Part shown: one piece after another, positions 16,701-17,398 of the stretch
How the letters are laid out: every line of letters begins with the position of its first letter
How positions within the stretch are numbered: the first letter of the stretch is position 1
Assembly (NCBI GenBank): GCA_027056215.1
Contig: JALULO010000006.1
Location: forward strand, 1-17,398
Direction of reading: 5' to 3'
DNA length: 17,398 nt
DNA from: Campylobacterales bacterium
GTDB lineage: Bacteria; Campylobacterota; Campylobacteria; Campylobacterales; QNZT01
The notes under the pieces: model-generated
Databases searched by the model: none
The model's input: only the letters and a program-made list of their open reading frames with translations
Told to the model about the DNA's origin: nothing
Position numbers and translations under genes: made by a program

Positions 16701-16742
16701 TTGATACTGTTGTGATTTGAACTGTAACTTCATGCTACTCAT
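13740..16742 (-). CDS. res: Type III restriction enzyme, Res subunit (helicase-nuclease, 1000 aa)
   Basis: Res joins Mod to form the type III restriction complex, which uses ATP to communicate along DNA between two inversely oriented sites and cuts near one of them. Superfamily 2 helicase motifs are in order: Walker A METGTGKT (88-95), motif II DEPQ (217-220, the usual variant in Res), SAT (242-244), SALKEGWDNPNVFQICTL (512-529), and QEIGRGLRI (540-548). The C-terminal endonuclease shows a PD-(D/E)xK site with Pro930-Asp931 and Glu949-Thr-Lys951 (ETKG). The length is normal for the family, and no frameshift or stop breaks it, so it looks functional. The ATG at 16742 directly follows the mod stop (TAG-ATG), with GGTG 9 nt before; an in-frame ATG three codons later is an alternative. 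The target sequence cannot be read. Confidence 0.94.
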   Translation of the reverse strand: MSSMKLQFKSQQYQTDATDAVVDIFEGQSKGVREDIIGKDGLFSISKFSNKKLDNIDILANIQKVQKRDELLKISPDMKQGLHFTVEMETGTGKTYVYTKTMFELNKKYGWNKFIIIVPSIAIREGVNKSLDITAEHFKMEYKKKLRYFIYDTKNSSNLTNISNFSSSSEIEVIIMNYQAFATTSKESRKIYEKQDSMQSRRPIDVIKGTKPILIIDEPQKFGKTAEAKLKEFDALFTLRYSATHKNDFHKVYRLDAIDAYNEKLVKRINVKAIDVKSDSATGGYIFLDRIQVSKNANPRVFIEIDIKQKNGLAKKIVGVNEGDNLLTTSNGLAQYKDEFTVVEINGVENSIRFLNGTKLYAGQVTGSVQQKHLRRIQIRETIRSHIQKEKELYAKGIKVLSLFFIDEVAKYRIYGENNEKQHGEYALIFEEEYQNILNDEIGLFDDAYAKYIKKMDIGDIHKGYFSIDKKGRPLTKESDIEKDVNAYDLIMKDKEKLLGLSEPTRFIFSHSALKEGWDNPNVFQICTLKQSNSTDSKRQEIGRGLRICVDKHGVRQDESLLGGEFFDTNSLTVVASESYDEFASTLQKEILESLSRETKITVKVLSQITLKNDDGEILDIDKKLATSIIKDWKEKGYIGDDEFITDKAVKDIKNGSFEVIPELKEWEKQVKELVKKANSVAVVGDMIGNGKNVNIGELKPNENFDKKEFQELWKKINAKATYQINVDSQTLKEESVGAINQTLQVAKVKVMISEGSQKETLDVDDFSKDKTMMDKAKNSYELMSHELGSTKYDLVGEIVKHTRLTRKTVVGILSEIREDKFNLFKINPEEFIIKMTNIINVQKAKLLVSGIKYFKTDEVYETDIFTIPNFKYNLSKDTMEVKKHIYDYLKYDSKVEKKLAENMDDGQIVVYAKLPDGFKIPTPMGNYNPDWAVVFNGTDKKDIYFVAETKGNCIDKLQLKGSEELKIEYAKKYFECLNDESISYDCVKDYGELMDKVLR

Positions 16743-17398
16743 CTATATCACCGATACATTGCAAGTTTTAGACAAGCTTTCAACTGCATTTATCTTATCT
16801 TTGTCATCAGTAAAACAGCCATCTTTCAAGACCACTTGATACGGAGAAAGTTTTTTAATCTCTTCTATCACCTCCATAGAGATATCATCTTCAAGACAAG
16901 CGATAAGTTCATTGTTTTCTAGTAGGTATATAGTCGTACCGTCTATAACTTTTGGAGTGATTTTCAAAGATAACTCAACACCAAGGTCTAACATGATTTG
17001 AAACAGTAAATCTAAATCAGTTCTATCTTCTTTTATATTGTCCTCAACATCTGCCTCTTGAAATAAACTTTGAGATAACTCATTTGGATGATAATAGACA
17101 TCTTTAAAGTTTGTACTATCTAGTTTTAAAACTCTGAAGCCGATGTCAAGAGTTTCTATGCCCTTTTTGTCTTTGTTGTCCTCAATTATCTTTTTACCTG
17201 CACGACGGATTCTTTCTTTTCCTATTTCAGTAATTAAACAAGGTTTTCCTAATTTATATAAAAATTCTTGTGCATTTCGTATAATTTGTCTTTCTGCATC
17301 AGAATCACCCTTTTTTATATCTATCTTTTCTTGATATTGAATACATATGAATTTAATTTTTTTATTCATTGATTGTCTTATAACTGCTTCTGCTAAAG
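16743..17398 (-). CDS. mod: Type III restriction-modification methyltransferase Mod, C-terminal part (continues past the right edge)
   Basis: The frame encodes the C-terminal third of a type III N6-adenine methyltransferase. It shows the family's tail hallmarks: ITEIGKERIRRAGKKI, TLDIGFRVLKLDSTNFKDVYY, NIKEDRTDLDLLFQIMLDLGVELS, then a segment with IACLEDD and a closing Cys-containing strand. The first in-frame ATG in view (17369) is not the true start. The frame stays open through bases 17370-17398 (reading LAEAVIRQS), and family members have the TRD-to-C-terminal junction there. The catalytic motifs DPPY and FxGxG must lie outside the window. It gives site specificity and protective methylation and is obligatory for Res, whose ATG follows its stop immediately. 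Whether the missing N-terminal part is intact or phase-variable cannot be judged here. Confidence 0.9.
   Translation of the reverse strand, partial: LAEAVIRQSMNKKIKFICIQYQEKIDIKKGDSDAERQIIRNAQEFLYKLGKPCLITEIGKERIRRAGKKIIEDNKDKKGIETLDIGFRVLKLDSTNFKDVYYHPNELSQSLFQEADVEDNIKEDRTDLDLLFQIMLDLGVELSLKITPKVIDGTTIYLLENNELIACLEDDISMEVIEEIKKLSPYQVVLKDGCFTDDKDKINAVESLSKTCNVSVI

Noticed and set aside
1..17398. tRNA, rRNA, CRISPR array or insertion-sequence transposase
   Set aside because: No cloverleaf, no ribosomal sequence, no regularly spaced direct repeats and no transposase motifs were seen on either strand.

Overview
The window reads as AT-rich chromosomal DNA of a Gram-negative bacterium. The porin-like start at the left edge, the MetE sequence style and the codon use suggest Campylobacterota (Sulfurimonas/Sulfurovum/Arcobacter-like). 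That placement is inference from sequence style, not from a marker gene.

Left edge (1-342, minus): the first 114 codons of an exported porin-like protein that runs out of the window. Next (459-9884, all minus, transcribed right to left) is a tightly packed fatty-acid operon: fadD (acyl-CoA ligase), fadI (thiolase), fadJ (hydratase/3-hydroxyacyl-CoA dehydrogenase), fadE (acyl-CoA dehydrogenase), and a PlsC-like acyltransferase fused to an alpha/beta hydrolase. Junctions are 9 bp, TAATG, ATGA and a 13-bp overlap, so translation is probably coupled. Together the genes could release or remodel acyl chains, activate them to acyl-CoA and carry out a full beta-oxidation cycle. No electron-transfer flavoprotein genes are in view.

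The 207-bp divergent spacer (9885-10091) carries an extended -10 promoter reading right into a small unrecognised ORF (10092-10430). This is followed by metE, the cobalamin-independent methionine synthase (10491-12767, plus). No cobalamin or SAM riboswitch was recognised ahead of metE; a perfect 12-bp palindrome lies about 80 bp upstream.

Between metE and the convergent fic gene is a compact pair of inverted hairpins (12772-12839) that looks like a REP doublet (REPIN).

Right part (12852-17398, minus, visibly more AT-rich): a defence-like block transcribed mod -> res -> fic. It holds the C-terminal part of a type III restriction-modification methyltransferase (open to the right edge), an apparently complete type III Res helicase-nuclease, and a single-chain Fic protein with a C-terminal self-inhibition motif (class III). 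The 279-bp gap between res and fic is not obviously empty: it contains two mini-ORFs, one of which overlaps the fic start by ATGA.
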